A stretch of DNA of 64,000 nt from the NCBI GenBank assembly GCA_037783415.1, contig JAZGTN010000003.1:2378501-2442500 (forward strand). The letters are read 5' to 3'. Position numbers and translations under genes: made by a program. Shown piece after piece: positions 42,353 through 53,500 of this stretch. The notes under the pieces are model-generated. The model made no database searches and was not told the origin of the DNA. It saw nothing but the letters and a program-made list of their open reading frames with translations. Source of the DNA: Leptasterias polaris. Its lineage: Eukaryota > Echinodermata > Asteroidea > Forcipulatida > Asteriidae. The number at the start of each line of letters is the position of its first letter. Within the stretch, counting starts at the first letter, position 1.

Positions 42353-45300
42353 GTGTGGGCCATGGTTCGGTCGGTACCATCATGGAGGTATAGCTGGGCA
42401 GGCTACAACTCACTGTTGTCTACACACAATTCCGTCACTCAGGTAGGAGCATTACCACTACTCCCAGAGGTGGCACATGAGTGGTCAACCTTACTGACTG
42501 TGATCATGCAAGCAAGTCAACTGAGGCACTTGGCAGTTGGTGAAGATCATCCGACTGTCATTTCCTTCGACATGGCCCTTTACGAAAAGGTTGTGCAACT
42601 GCTGGATGCTAGACCTGACTTAAAATGCAAAGTTGTTCCAAGACTGGGCGAACTGCATGTCGTCATGACTGCTCTGAGAGCACTTGGAACCTCCATGGAG
42701 AATTCGGGTATTGATGATGCCTGGATAGAAGCTGATGTATATGGTGCAGCTACGACAAGGCAAATCCTAAAATGCACACACTACAAGCGTTCTCTATGTG
42801 CTCACATCTATTCGTATGTAGCACTGTATGAAATGGCACTAGAAGAGTTCTTCAGGTACAACCCACAGCTGAAAGACATTTGCTTGGAGGCTACAGGAAG
42901 GGTAGAAGAAGCCTGTTCTGAAGAAAAAAAATCCGCATCCGTGAAGCATGCCAACACCACCCTTCTCCATGTTTTGGACACTGCTGAAGTGATGAAGGCA
43001 TTTAAGGATTGGGAGACACAGAGATCAAAGAATGCCATGTTCAGGTCAATAATGAACTACCTACACCGAGTGGAGACTATATCCTCTTCTTTGTGGCAGC
43101 ATCCCGAAATGCTGATTTGGTGCTCCACCTTGAAGTTGGAGAAGCACTGAGCAAGATGTTCTTTGCTGTGGACCAAATTAAGTACAAGCGCCTCTGGCCA
43201 CGATACATCGCAGACATGTACGACCTAAAAACCAACCACCCTGCGACCTGGAAGGAACTTGAAGCAGGCAACTTGTCAGTCACCAAGAACAGCATTCTGT
43301 TTGTGTCAATTGGAGCAGACCATGCATGTGAACATTTGAACAAGTTAATGAAGGCTCGGTCTGGACTGGTTGGCATCTCCAACAATGCCAATGCTAGACA
43401 AAGATTCTTTATGGCCACACCAGAAATGTCATGCCTGTCAAGACAGTTCAAGATACAGTTTGATTTGAAAGACAACAAAGTAACAGGACATCATGATCTT
43501 GGACCAAGTAAAGTCAAGAGGGAGCATGTCATAATCGATAACATAAAGGCTGCTATACTGAATCATGGTAATCCATTTGTCGCTGAAGGTGACGAGCTGT
43601 ACAACATTATCACCCATGCCTACATCCCAGATATTTATGTACCACAAATCTTGGACATTGATGCCACTGGTCAGACGCTATATGAAAACTACGTGTCGGA
43701 GCGAATTAATGGTGATGTCAGCCTTTGGGCACCAGTGAAAAGACAAAATAACAAAATGTTCATGTCTGGCAACAAAATAACCACTGTGAAAATCCGTGAC
43801 AAGATTGTAGATCTTAAAGAGACAAAGGATCTGTATGGCAGGTTGATGGTCCTTGCCAAGTCAAACCGAGAAGTCAACCAAAAGCATGCCATCAGCAACT
43901 ATGAATTCACCCTGACCCCAAGAGCCGTCTTTGCTCCCAATGGAATGTTGCTGTCATGCACTGACAAGTCAAAGTTAATTCACGCCCTTGAGAAGCTGGC
44001 AAGCCCCAAAACACCACATCAGCAGCAGTTAGAAGGTGCAAATTTGTCCTGCAGGAAGATGTGATGAATACAAGAACCGTGGAATTAACCTTATGCGAAG
44101 ATACTGGCCCTAGTCGCAAAGTTGCAATGGTTGATGGTATGGTAGTTGTCCAGAAGCTAACAAAGAAACCAACAACTGTAGTAACTGTTAAAGATCTCAG
44201 TGAATGGTTCAATGATAGACTTATGTCTCTTACAAGAGACTATGATGAGATTGTTCTGGTGTTTGATACATACAAGGCTGATTCCCTCAAGAGCACCACA
44301 AGGGAAAAAAGAAGACAAGGAAAGCAACCGATCCAATATCAGATCAGAGATAACACCAACATCAAACACATTCCAATGAGCCGGTTCCTATCCCATGAGA
44401 AAACAAAGTCTGATCTGACCGAGTATTTGGCAGAGAAAACCCTGGAATACAATAAAGACTCATCCAAACTGATTGTGGCGTCTGCCTCGGGATGGACCAG
44501 GAGCAACAGTGAGCTGCTCTTTGAGAACAACAACCATGAAGAAGCCGATACACTGCTGATCCATCAGGCAGTTTTAGCATCACAACGAAACCCACAAGAT
44601 GCAAAGTTGATGGTCTTTTCTCCAGACACAGATGTACTGGTGCTGCTTATAGCCAATTATGACCTCCTCCTGAGGAACACATCAATTTTGTTTCCGGTGT
44701 AATCGAAGTAAAGCCAATATGGACAGCTCTTAGTGCAGAAAGAGCAAAAGCCCTGCCAGCCTTTCATGCATTCACAGGAGCAGACAACACTGGGAAGTTC
44801 TCACGAATAGGCAAGACAACCTGGCTGCAAGTTTACCTCAAAACAGGTGACGATGTCATAAATAGTCTGCAGATGCTTTCAGATGCTACTGAAGTTACCG
44901 AAGATGTGATTTCCATGTTAGGTACATTTGTAAGTGCGGCCTATTCACCAAAGGGCATCCAAATCAAGAGCATCCCTGAGCTGTGATGGCATCTATTCTG
45001 CAAGCACATGGCTGAAAGCGACAAACTTCCCCCGACCGTCGATGCTCTCAAGCAGCACATCCTGGGGTCAGGCAAGTATAGCCTGGCAGGAGTTCCTAGA
45101 TCCACTGCAAAATGGCTCAGTAAGAAGGACAAAGATGGTGAGGTGAAACCCGTCACAAGCGAGATACTTCTGGCACCTGCAGCTATCATCGAGATGATAA
45201 GATGCCAATGCAAAACAGACTGCTCTTCCAATAGATGTTCTTGCAGATCAAAGGACTTGACCTGTACGGACCTTTGTCAATGCAGCACTCAATGCCAGAA

Positions 45301-45358
45301 CGATGAAGATTCTCAAGACCGAAGCGCCATGGATGAAAGTGATGACGATGATTTGTAA
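42353..45358 (+). pseudogene. Academ-like transposase with XPG-like nuclease, broken
   Basis: The frame changes near 43080, 44058 and 44690, has an in-frame TGA at 44984-44986 (CTG TGA TGG, probably a former CGA arginine codon) and a compensating pair of shifts at about 45060-45115. Part 1 has a candidate acidic residue in SFDMALYEK (Asp codon at 42569). Part 2 has VDQIKYKRLWPRYIADM (43171) and GADHACEHLNKLMKARSG (Glu at 43330), likely the rest of an RNase H-type triad. Part 3 has NNHEEADTLLIHQAVLAS, SPDTDVLVLL and, near 44757, LPAFHAFTGADNTGKF, as in FEN/XPG nucleases. The C-terminus (about 45200-45300) has nine Cys in CxC-type spacing. Compared with multi-copy relatives I remember from cnidarians and echinoderms, the N-terminus is short. 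Superfamily name tentative. Confidence 0.75.
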
Positions 45359-45519
45359 ATCTTAGTGAGAACTATACATGTAGCTCTCAATCAGTTCATG
45401 GTAATTGTGCCTTAGATATCCCTTGCCATCGGAACAGTTGATTTAATAGTTAAAATTGAGTTCATGCTTGATAGATTTGTAAGCTGATATATCAAAAAAT
45501 ATGCAGATATGCAAATTGT

Positions 45520-45880
45520 TGGTGGCATTTGAAAAACAACCAAGATAGCCACCAATCAGGTCAGTGTTATTGGTCCTGCTTCAGGTCCCTTCCAACCCCA
45601 AACAGAAGTAGAATTAGTAGTTGGAATAACAAACCTAGCTCATCTAGAATCAAAAATAGAGGAAATTGTGAAATATGTAAATTTTTTGCAGCCATTTTGA
45701 AAAAAAAATCCAAGATGGCTGCCACTCAAGTCATTGAAAGTGGTACCATTAGGTTCCTCGACCATGAAAATGTAGATTTAGTCATTTAAATCAAGTTGCC
45801 ATGTCATCTAGAAGCCATAATATTGAAAATTATTGAAATTGTGGCGGCCATTTTGAAAAATTCAAGATGGCCACCAAGAG
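45520..45880. repeat. Three tandem units with AAGATGGC hairpins
   Basis: CAAGAT(A/G)GCC motifs lie at 45541, 45711 and 45863, each preceded within 10-20 bp by the inverted partner (GGTGGCATTT, GCAGCCATTTT, GGCGGCCATTTT), so each unit can fold. Unit length is 150-170 bp. CAAGATGGC is the core of the YY1 site. They lie between the transposon ORF and its right end, a subterminal position where transposase-binding repeats are common. Confidence 0.6.
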
Positions 45881-46270
45881 TACCTTTGTGCAAATGGAAA
45901 CATCAGTTTTCTGATTCAGTGTGCTCTACAGATTCCAAAAATGTATAGTTTTACTAATCCCCTAAAAACTTGAACGAAAATACACAACAGACCTGACTAG
46001 TAGGAATTAATTTAATTCCTACCTCCATGTTGCCATAAATCAATTAACACTTGTTGACAGGGCGGGAGCAACCACCAGGAGGCAGGCCGGAAATGCGGTA
46101 GCTGCGACAGCGGCATCATGTTATGAGTTGGCCGTAATCGTACTCGAGTGGTAAACCCAGGTTCCCAGTTGGGATATAATCTTATTCAGGCTCGGGTCGG
46201 CCAAGAGATATGCATGGCATTGCAAAATGGTACTGTAGCATAAGTTGAGGAGTCGTGGATCGTGGATCGC

Positions 46271-46307
46271 GGGGGTCGAGGGGGTTTTAGAACAACCCGT
46301 ATTTATC
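46271..46307. repeat. Right terminal inverted repeat and target duplication
   Basis: The 28-bp repeat 46271-46298 is the exact inverse of 41981-42008 and is followed by GTATTTATC at 46299-46307. Confidence 0.9.
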
Positions 46308-47395
46308 CTGGTTGAATAAAAATTCATGGCCATTTAATTCAACTCTCTCCACCATTGTAATAAAATTAAATGAAGGTTGTCTCAGTGAAGTTAGTTTTCT
46401 ATAACGTGTACAGATTGCTGTGGTTATTAAAGTGGAAACAAACATTTGTGCTGGCAGTAATTAAGGAGTTAGAATGGCATATGTTTTGTTTACGGGCTGG
46501 TGTCAGCTGCATAAACTTGGTATGTTGTTTGAATACCGTATCTGGGATGACGATCGACATACTGTGCATTGTAAAACCTCAGCTACTGAATAAAATTATA
46601 CGCAGAGCAATATTGCATATTTGGCCAAACCACGTAGGTGTATTTTTATGAGTCTACACTTTTTTTTGTAGTGGCAGTGGGAACACTAAACTAAGTATTA
46701 GATGTAGGTGTGCAGCTGAAGACCAACGAACCCTTCATCTGCTCTACTCAGCACATTAAACAATGGATTACAATTGATTCAGCCGAGTGTGTTTCTGTTT
46801 TAGATTCCTGGTCTTTCTATGAAATGGTTCTGTCACTGCAGGAGAGTCTACTGGTTGGAAGCCTTTTTGTGCACAGGCTTCGTACAGTTTACACTTCTTA
46901 GAAAGAACTGGTAAAATCTGTGCTGTGATAAAGTGTGCAGCTGTAAGAACAACAGGGTCAACATCGGATGGATTAAGCTGGAGCCTGTTGCTTACTGGTT
47001 GGAAGTTAAATTATTACACTGTGTCAACCACTCATACTGATTTTACACTTGGTACAAACGTAGCTGAGACTGCACACAATGTTTGTCACGTACACTTCAA
47101 GTAAATCATCAGTAAATCCCCAAGTCAAACTATAAGTAATTAGCAAGTCAAGTAATGATAATTACTACGTGTCACATTTTATGCATGTCTCACATGTAGC
47201 CACCACCAGGTAACCACAGTCAACCAGCTGACAAACCAGTTTACTACCAGTGTACAACAGTAGTTCACCACCTTTTGACCACTGGTTAAACATAATTATT
47301 CAGCACTTTTTGGGAGACTCCTAGAATGCACATGAACATAGTTTGACTAGTCTTTTAAGGGTTGAAAGTACATGTAGCATCATAGTTTGTTAAAG
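46308..47395. other. Upstream flank of the SVOP-like gene
   Basis: No coding exon is evident. An in-frame stop (47375-47377) closes the reading frame just before the first ATG at 47396. Leader exons and promoter, if here, cannot be placed from sequence alone. Confidence 0.4.
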
Positions 47396-47555
47396 ATGAC
47401 AGAAAATGATAATCTCAAGCAGCCCGCCACAGCTGTTTCCACACCATTAACACCATCAAAACCAATGGATTATACTTCAATGTTGGATGAGTCGGCTCCT
47501 TTTGAAACAGGTGATGCAGATGATATGCACAATATGAGATCAATCACCAGAGAGC
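47396..47555 (+). CDS. SVOP-like exon 1 (N-terminal cytosolic)
   Basis: Starts at the first ATG after an in-frame stop. It encodes [20 protein letters not shown] and an acidic stretch. The donor (C^GTTTGT) is weak but is the one that gives the phase needed to join exon 2; the 3' end is the least certain boundary of the gene. Confidence 0.65.
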
Positions 47556-50500
47556 GTTTGTTCTCTGCATAAAATATTTCTTGTATTCTGTCTTACTTGT
47601 TTTCCAACTGTGTCATATATTTGTTAATATCAACAGACCTGTGGATCTCGGCCCAATTTCATAGAGCTACTTTAAAGCAGAAAAAGTAGCTACAGTATAA
47701 GCACAAATGATGCTTACCAAAATAAAGTTACCAGCCAAATAACATTGTCACACTTAGCACTTGTGGCTGGTATCCTGTAAGCCTGCTTAATTTCGCTTAG
47801 AAGAACGCTTTAAGCAATATTTTTTGCTGAAGCAGCTCTATAAAATTGGGCACTAGTTTTGTACATTAAAATGTATAGCATCAATGAGTTGACTCATACT
47901 CCTCTTACTGAGACAGATAACAAAAATTGTCTTAATCATTGGCAAAGTGCTTTTGTCTGTGTTAGTTTTTGTAAAAACAAATATATACAAATTCCTCAAG
48001 TTCTATTTCCCTTGAACTTTTTTCCAGTATCAGTCACAGCCCACCAACACGTCCAATGTCCGTACATACACATGTACACGTATGGTTGCTTGATGGGGAT
48101 TTACCATGGATACAGATCAATTTAAATACCCGAGTATAAAGTGCCATGTATACCTAACTTATTATCAAAATTCCCTTTTTTGGATAAATTCCAGTGTAAA
48201 AATGCTGCAAGTTGACAAATAACTTTGATTTGTTTTTTGTTTTTTTCAGAAGAGCTGACTATTGAGAGTGCAATTGACCAGATCGGCTTTGGCAAATTTC
48301 AAATCAAGATCTCAATCATGACTGGTCTGTGTTGGGTAAGTCAGTCATAACTTGTTATTTTGGAGTTAGTGAACAGTCATTCCAGTCGTAGCATCCATGT
48401 ATCTGGAAAGATGATTGAGTAGTTCAATGGTGGAACCGTTCGATTGTTTTAATCCTATATAATCGACAATAAAACTGACCTGTCAAATTTTCACTTCAAA
48501 AGGTTGTCATGTTTTTGAGATATCCCTGAAAAAACATGACAACCTTTTATGTCCACGCAGGAAAAATAATCGTTATAGGAATAGACAGCAACGTTTCTGA
48601 CAGAAACATTTATCAAATTCAAATTTTGGGGCATTAAACCTGATATCTTTTTCCATAACCACCACATAACTTCAAAGTGAAATGGTTCTCAAAATGCGTT
48701 ATTCTATCGGAAGCTGCTGTCCTTCTAACCAAGTAAGTTTTTATTGCTATTAATTTTCCGAGTCATTACCAAACAGAAACAGACCCTTTATAAGGCACTA
48801 CCTTGAGTGTCTGTAAAGTCCCAGTCTGGAATGGCAGTCATGTCCACTGTGGCTGCTGGAGGCTGGTGTCCTCACCTTTCTCTTGTATCTCTTGTTGGAT
48901 AGCTGGGCCTATCTGGCATCCCCTGCCCTTGATGTGCTTTTTGACACCAGTGACCGTCAAGCAGCACAGCCATCTGCTTCCCTCTCCCAGCTGTCAGTGT
49001 CAAGGCAGGCCAACTTCATGCCTCATTTGTCTGATTATTTACATTTTCCTGTTTTCTGTTAGATGGCGGATGCATTTGAGATCATGCTGCTCAGCATCTT
49101 AGCCCCTGAGCTGCTTTGTACTTGGCACCTTCAGAGATGGCAGGAGGCGCTGATCACCACCATTGTCTTTGTTGGGTATCTCATCAGCTCTCCTCTCTGG
49201 GGAAAATTCTGTGACCAGTTTGGCAGAAAAACTGTAAGTAATGAAATCGGTCTGATACATGTAGTCTCCTGACGATGGCTAGAGCAGACTTATCAAAATG
49301 TTGAGAAGATTTTCATGTAATTACTCTCTCTGCTGCAGTGAAGTTAATGACGAGTAGTCCCTTCAATTCACTAAGCTAAATATCAGTCCAGCTTGATTTT
49401 CCTAACTACCAACAGGTAGCACTAAATAACAAGTTAGACAGTTTGCTTGTGAGATGTGTGAATTTTTTCACGCTCTTTCTAAGCGCCTGACGAGCGTCTA
49501 CAAGTGTTCAAAAAGTTTTAAACTAGCATGCCTGTGGAGCAGTCACTTTTGGTAAGCCAATCAGTGTTGATTTTCAGTGCTTCCCTTCCAGGGGTTAAAG
49601 CCGTACGCGGAGCTAGCGGGCGTTACGGCGCGCTGCCCATGGTAGTGAGGCTGTATAATATGTATTCTGGGAACTGCCCTTGAGTAAATCCTGCCCAGCT
49701 TTGAACCCATCATCCTTTTTTCTTCCAGGGTCTGGTTTGTTGCTCCTCTGTCATTTTATACTTTGGTCTGCTCAGTGCCGCAACACCCAACTATATTTGG
49801 CTCTTAATCATGCGGGGGATGGTCGGTTTTGGAATTGGTGGTGCTTCACAAACGTAAGTTGTACAGCTCAAGTATGGTTCAAACAAGTTCCTAATTTTAT
49901 TCCATAATGAATTCCCCTCCTTAGTGGACTGTAGTCATTCACATTTGAACAATTTCTAAATCAAATTGTAATTATCTATTCATCATGACTCTTTGGTTAT
50001 TTATTTATTTTATTACAATTTATATTATGGTACATTCCACAAAAGCAGGGAGGGGGGTGCAGGTTAAGGGGGAAGAAGGGTTGATTTGCCCAAATGTTTG
50101 CACATTTTTGCTTTCTCTGTCTATTTGTTTTCCTTCTCGCTGTGCCCAAATTGTCCTTACTGTTTTGCCTGAATTTTTCTATTAATTCTTTTGTTAAGTG
50201 CCATTGTCGGGGTTACATTTCCTACTTTAAAACCACCCACAATGTCTATCTTGTAAGGGCAGAGTTCCAATAACATTCAGACAGATAAACATACATCATT
50301 TGGCTAATTGTGTAGAGATTATGCTACCTCAACAAGGTTTATAACACATGGGACTAGTTTTTGTGAACACCCAGAAATGTTTTAACAGATACATATAGGT
50401 ATTTCATCACACTTCCCTAAAAAATTTGGCACATAAAGTGCAAACTGTTCATGCTACAAAATATTATAAACAAAAATTGGTGAAGGGCATTTGAAGACCT

Positions 50501-53500
50501 TTATTTGTGATACTAGACACATTGGAGGGAGAGTGTGTTACACAAAAAGGTCAAAATTTACTGTATATTAAAAAAACAATTCAGATGCCACCTCTAAAGA
50601 AAATGAAATTTTGTTGCTGGTACAAAGTGTATATGTGAGCACAACAAGGCAATAATTCTGTTGTCATATGATTTGTTGTATTGATGTATGTACAATGTGA
50701 AATGTAATTAAGCCCTTTGTGACCTTGATCAATGTTTTTAATGAACTGTGATTAAAATTTCATTTGTTATGCAGTATTAAAAGGTATTAATTTGGTTTTG
50801 TTTTTTCAGAGTTACAGTACACTGTAAATTTTTTAGATAACACCTCTAAGGAAGATAAAATGTTGTTGCTGGTACAAAGTTAAATGTAAGCACAACAAGG
50901 CAATAACTACAAAATACATTGCAATTAAAGGGAATGCATACCTTTTTGTTTGTTTGAACTGTTGATTGTTTTAAAATACTATATAAATGTAAATGAAAAT
51001 ATATAAAATAAATTCAAAATGTCGTAGCGTTTTTGAGATATCGCCGAAAATCAAGAGCGAATATGTCCACGCAGGAAGAATAATCCGTAATTGGAATACT
51101 CAATCTGAGAAACGTATCTGACAGTAAAGTTTTTCAAAATCAAATTTGGGGGGATAAAAATTGATATCTTTTTCCAAAATGCTTTATACTATCGAAAGCA
51201 GCTGTACATCTAAACCAAGTAAGCTTTTATTGCCATTAATGCAAAGAGTGAATGCCAAACGTACACGTTCCCATTAAGCCCTATGTGGCAATTTTTCATT
51301 AACTGTGTTAAAAAAAGTTTCATTCGTAACGCAATAAAATAATTATTTATTTATTTATTTGTTTTCAGAGTTACACTGTATTCAGAATTCCTTCCTGCCA
51401 AAACAAGAGGTTTCTGTATTGTCTTTCTAGAGGTACGTGTTCCATGTTTGGGTGAACAATTTTACTAGAATTCTGTATTTGTGTCAAGGGTGGACCTGAG
51501 AACAAAAGAAGTCCACAAATTGTCCACTAAGTTGACTTACACAGATCCACACACACAACTCTGTGTTGCAGTCAGTCTGTGGACATTCCTTTGTTCTATA
51601 CCCTTAAGGAAATCCTATTAGAACTTCAACACTGTAAAAAACATAAGTCCACAGAGTGTTTCAAGTCCATACATTAAGCCCCAAAAAAAATTGTTGAGTT
51701 GCCCTCCAGTAAAAAAATTTGAAGGGGTCGGTCGGTCGGGATTTTTTTATATTTTTTATTTTTTACCTTGACTGTCATTGGAAGATTGAAATGCATTGGA
51801 ACTAATTCCAAATACAATGATGTACTAGTGTACTAGTGTGCAGAAGTACATAAAGAATGAAAAGACAAGAAACATTCAACTTCATATCTTTTGTAATTTG
51901 TTTTCAAACATTTTCCTGGATCCTTGGTCACACATCCCGCCCATTTCTTTTGAAGCTATAACCATTTCAAAGTGCATTCTCTAAGGGCCATTCGGTGGTT
52001 TAAACCGGCTAAATGTGTTCACCTAGCTCTTAGCTTGCCTTGCGTGTTTTGGATGTTCAAACAAACAACCTTTTAAAAATATATTTCAAACAATAATTGT
52101 GCGACTTACTCCGAAATACTTTCCGCGATGTGTGCCAGGCGCCGCCATTTTGGAATGATCCAATCATGCCAATCAAAATACGAGGTCATCGGCCGGCAGG
52201 GCTGTGGGCGGAACGAGGGTGCGAACATTTCAATGGTTGCTTTACTTATACGCTCCGCCCACAGCCCTGACGGCCGATTACGTCGTAGTTTGATGATTGG
52301 CATGATTGGGATCATTCCAAAATGGCGGCGCCCGGTACTCATCGCGGAAAATAGTTCGGAGTAAGTTGCACAATTATTGTTTGAAATATCCTATTGAAAA
52401 GTTATTTGTTTGAACACCCAAAACACACAAGGCAAGCTAAGAGCTAGGTGAACACATTTAGTGAACACAAGTTCTAAAAATGACCGTTTGATCTGGTACT
52501 CGCGCTCAAAACAAGTGTTGGGTACCACCAGTGAATCCGCTTCTTGGCTCAAGCGAATTCGGGCTGTATGCCAGCGAATTCTGTCTGCAGGCAGTTCATG
52601 TCATGTGCTATTGCATGGGATCGATCCGAGGTGCCGTAGATGGCCGGGCACGTTGCGTATGACTACGAGTTTAGCGGCACACAAAACACAAAACGTAAAA
52701 TATCGATCTCCTGCATGTTTACTTTAAAATCTATGCTTTGCAAAATTGTTTCAGCCTATTTGGAATAAATAGATCGTTTTAATTTGGTTAAACACAGAAA
52801 ATGTGTAAGTTTCATTAAAAAGTGAAAAACAGAAAAAAACAGAAAAAAAACGACCCGAGATTTCAGCATTTTTGGGTCGGTCGCGGAGGGCAACTCAACA
52901 TTTTTTTTTTTTTGCCCATATATGGACCTCATTTGATCTTAAGTACACACTGTAGCGCTAAAATTGTTTTTTTACAGTGTTGAAGATTATGTTTTTCTGA
53001 AGTGCACAGAACAAAGGAATGTCCGCAGTGTGTGTGCAACACATTAATTTATTTGTCTGTTACTGGAAGTTATTTATTATTTCTTAGGTTAAATGTGTCC
53101 TTCTTTTAAGCCATTTAAGTAATATGTTGTTGTTTGATCTGTAAAGGTTGAGATTTTTTTCTGTGATTTTTTCCCCCAGATTTTCTGGGTGCTAGGTATT
53201 GTTTTTGAAGTATTGCTTGGGATGATTGTCATGCCCACCCTGGGCTGGAGGTATCTGTTGCTGTTCTCTGCAATTCCATTGCTGCTATTTGTTCTATGTT
53301 CAAAGGTAAGTCTAACTCCTTATACCCCAACAAAGAATGTTTTTACTGATATAAAAAAAAAAGAAGATTCGTCCATTTGATTAATCTGTTTGGTTATGGC
53401 TTCACTTCACTTCACTGGTGTTGAGGAATGTTTGGAACTACAATACCACTAGGGTCAGTCAGTGGCTAGTCCACATGCTTTTGAGATTGTACATGTAGGT

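Larger units (their letters stand above)
41981..46298 (+). mobile_element. Complete Academ-like DNA transposon, 4318 bp
   Basis: The terminal inverted repeats are 28 bp and perfect (41981-42008 and 46271-46298), starting GGGTTGTTCTAAAACCCCCT. The 9-bp GTATTTATC flanks it exactly at 41972-41980 and 46299-46307. It encodes one broken protein (42353-45358) with an RNase H-like region, an XPG/FEN-like nuclease signature and a C-terminal cysteine cluster. From memory, Academ elements are the superfamily that joins a transposase with an XPG-type nuclease and a cysteine-rich finger, and were described in sea urchin. The right 900 bp is non-coding with tandem hairpins. Confidence 0.75.
51488..53045. 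mobile_element. GTCCACA foldback element, split by another insertion
   Basis: 51488-51677 and 52918-53045 together match the uninterrupted element at 56432-56800 (GTGGACCTGAGAACAAA, GTGTTGCAGTCA, GGACATTCCTTTGTTCT, AACACTGTAAAAAACA). A second element occupies the gap. Confidence 0.65.

Noticed and set aside
44984..44986. Selenocysteine codon instead of a stop in the transposon protein
   Set aside because: The same frame has several other breaks, and CpG decay of an arginine codon explains the TGA.
42580..45231. Several minus-strand frames opposite the transposon protein
   Set aside because: Shadows of the plus-strand coding sequence; the plus strand has the recognisable motifs.
52106..52364. 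Two 78-codon frames on opposite strands with similar proteins
   Set aside because: Mirror images created by the large foldback, not two genes.
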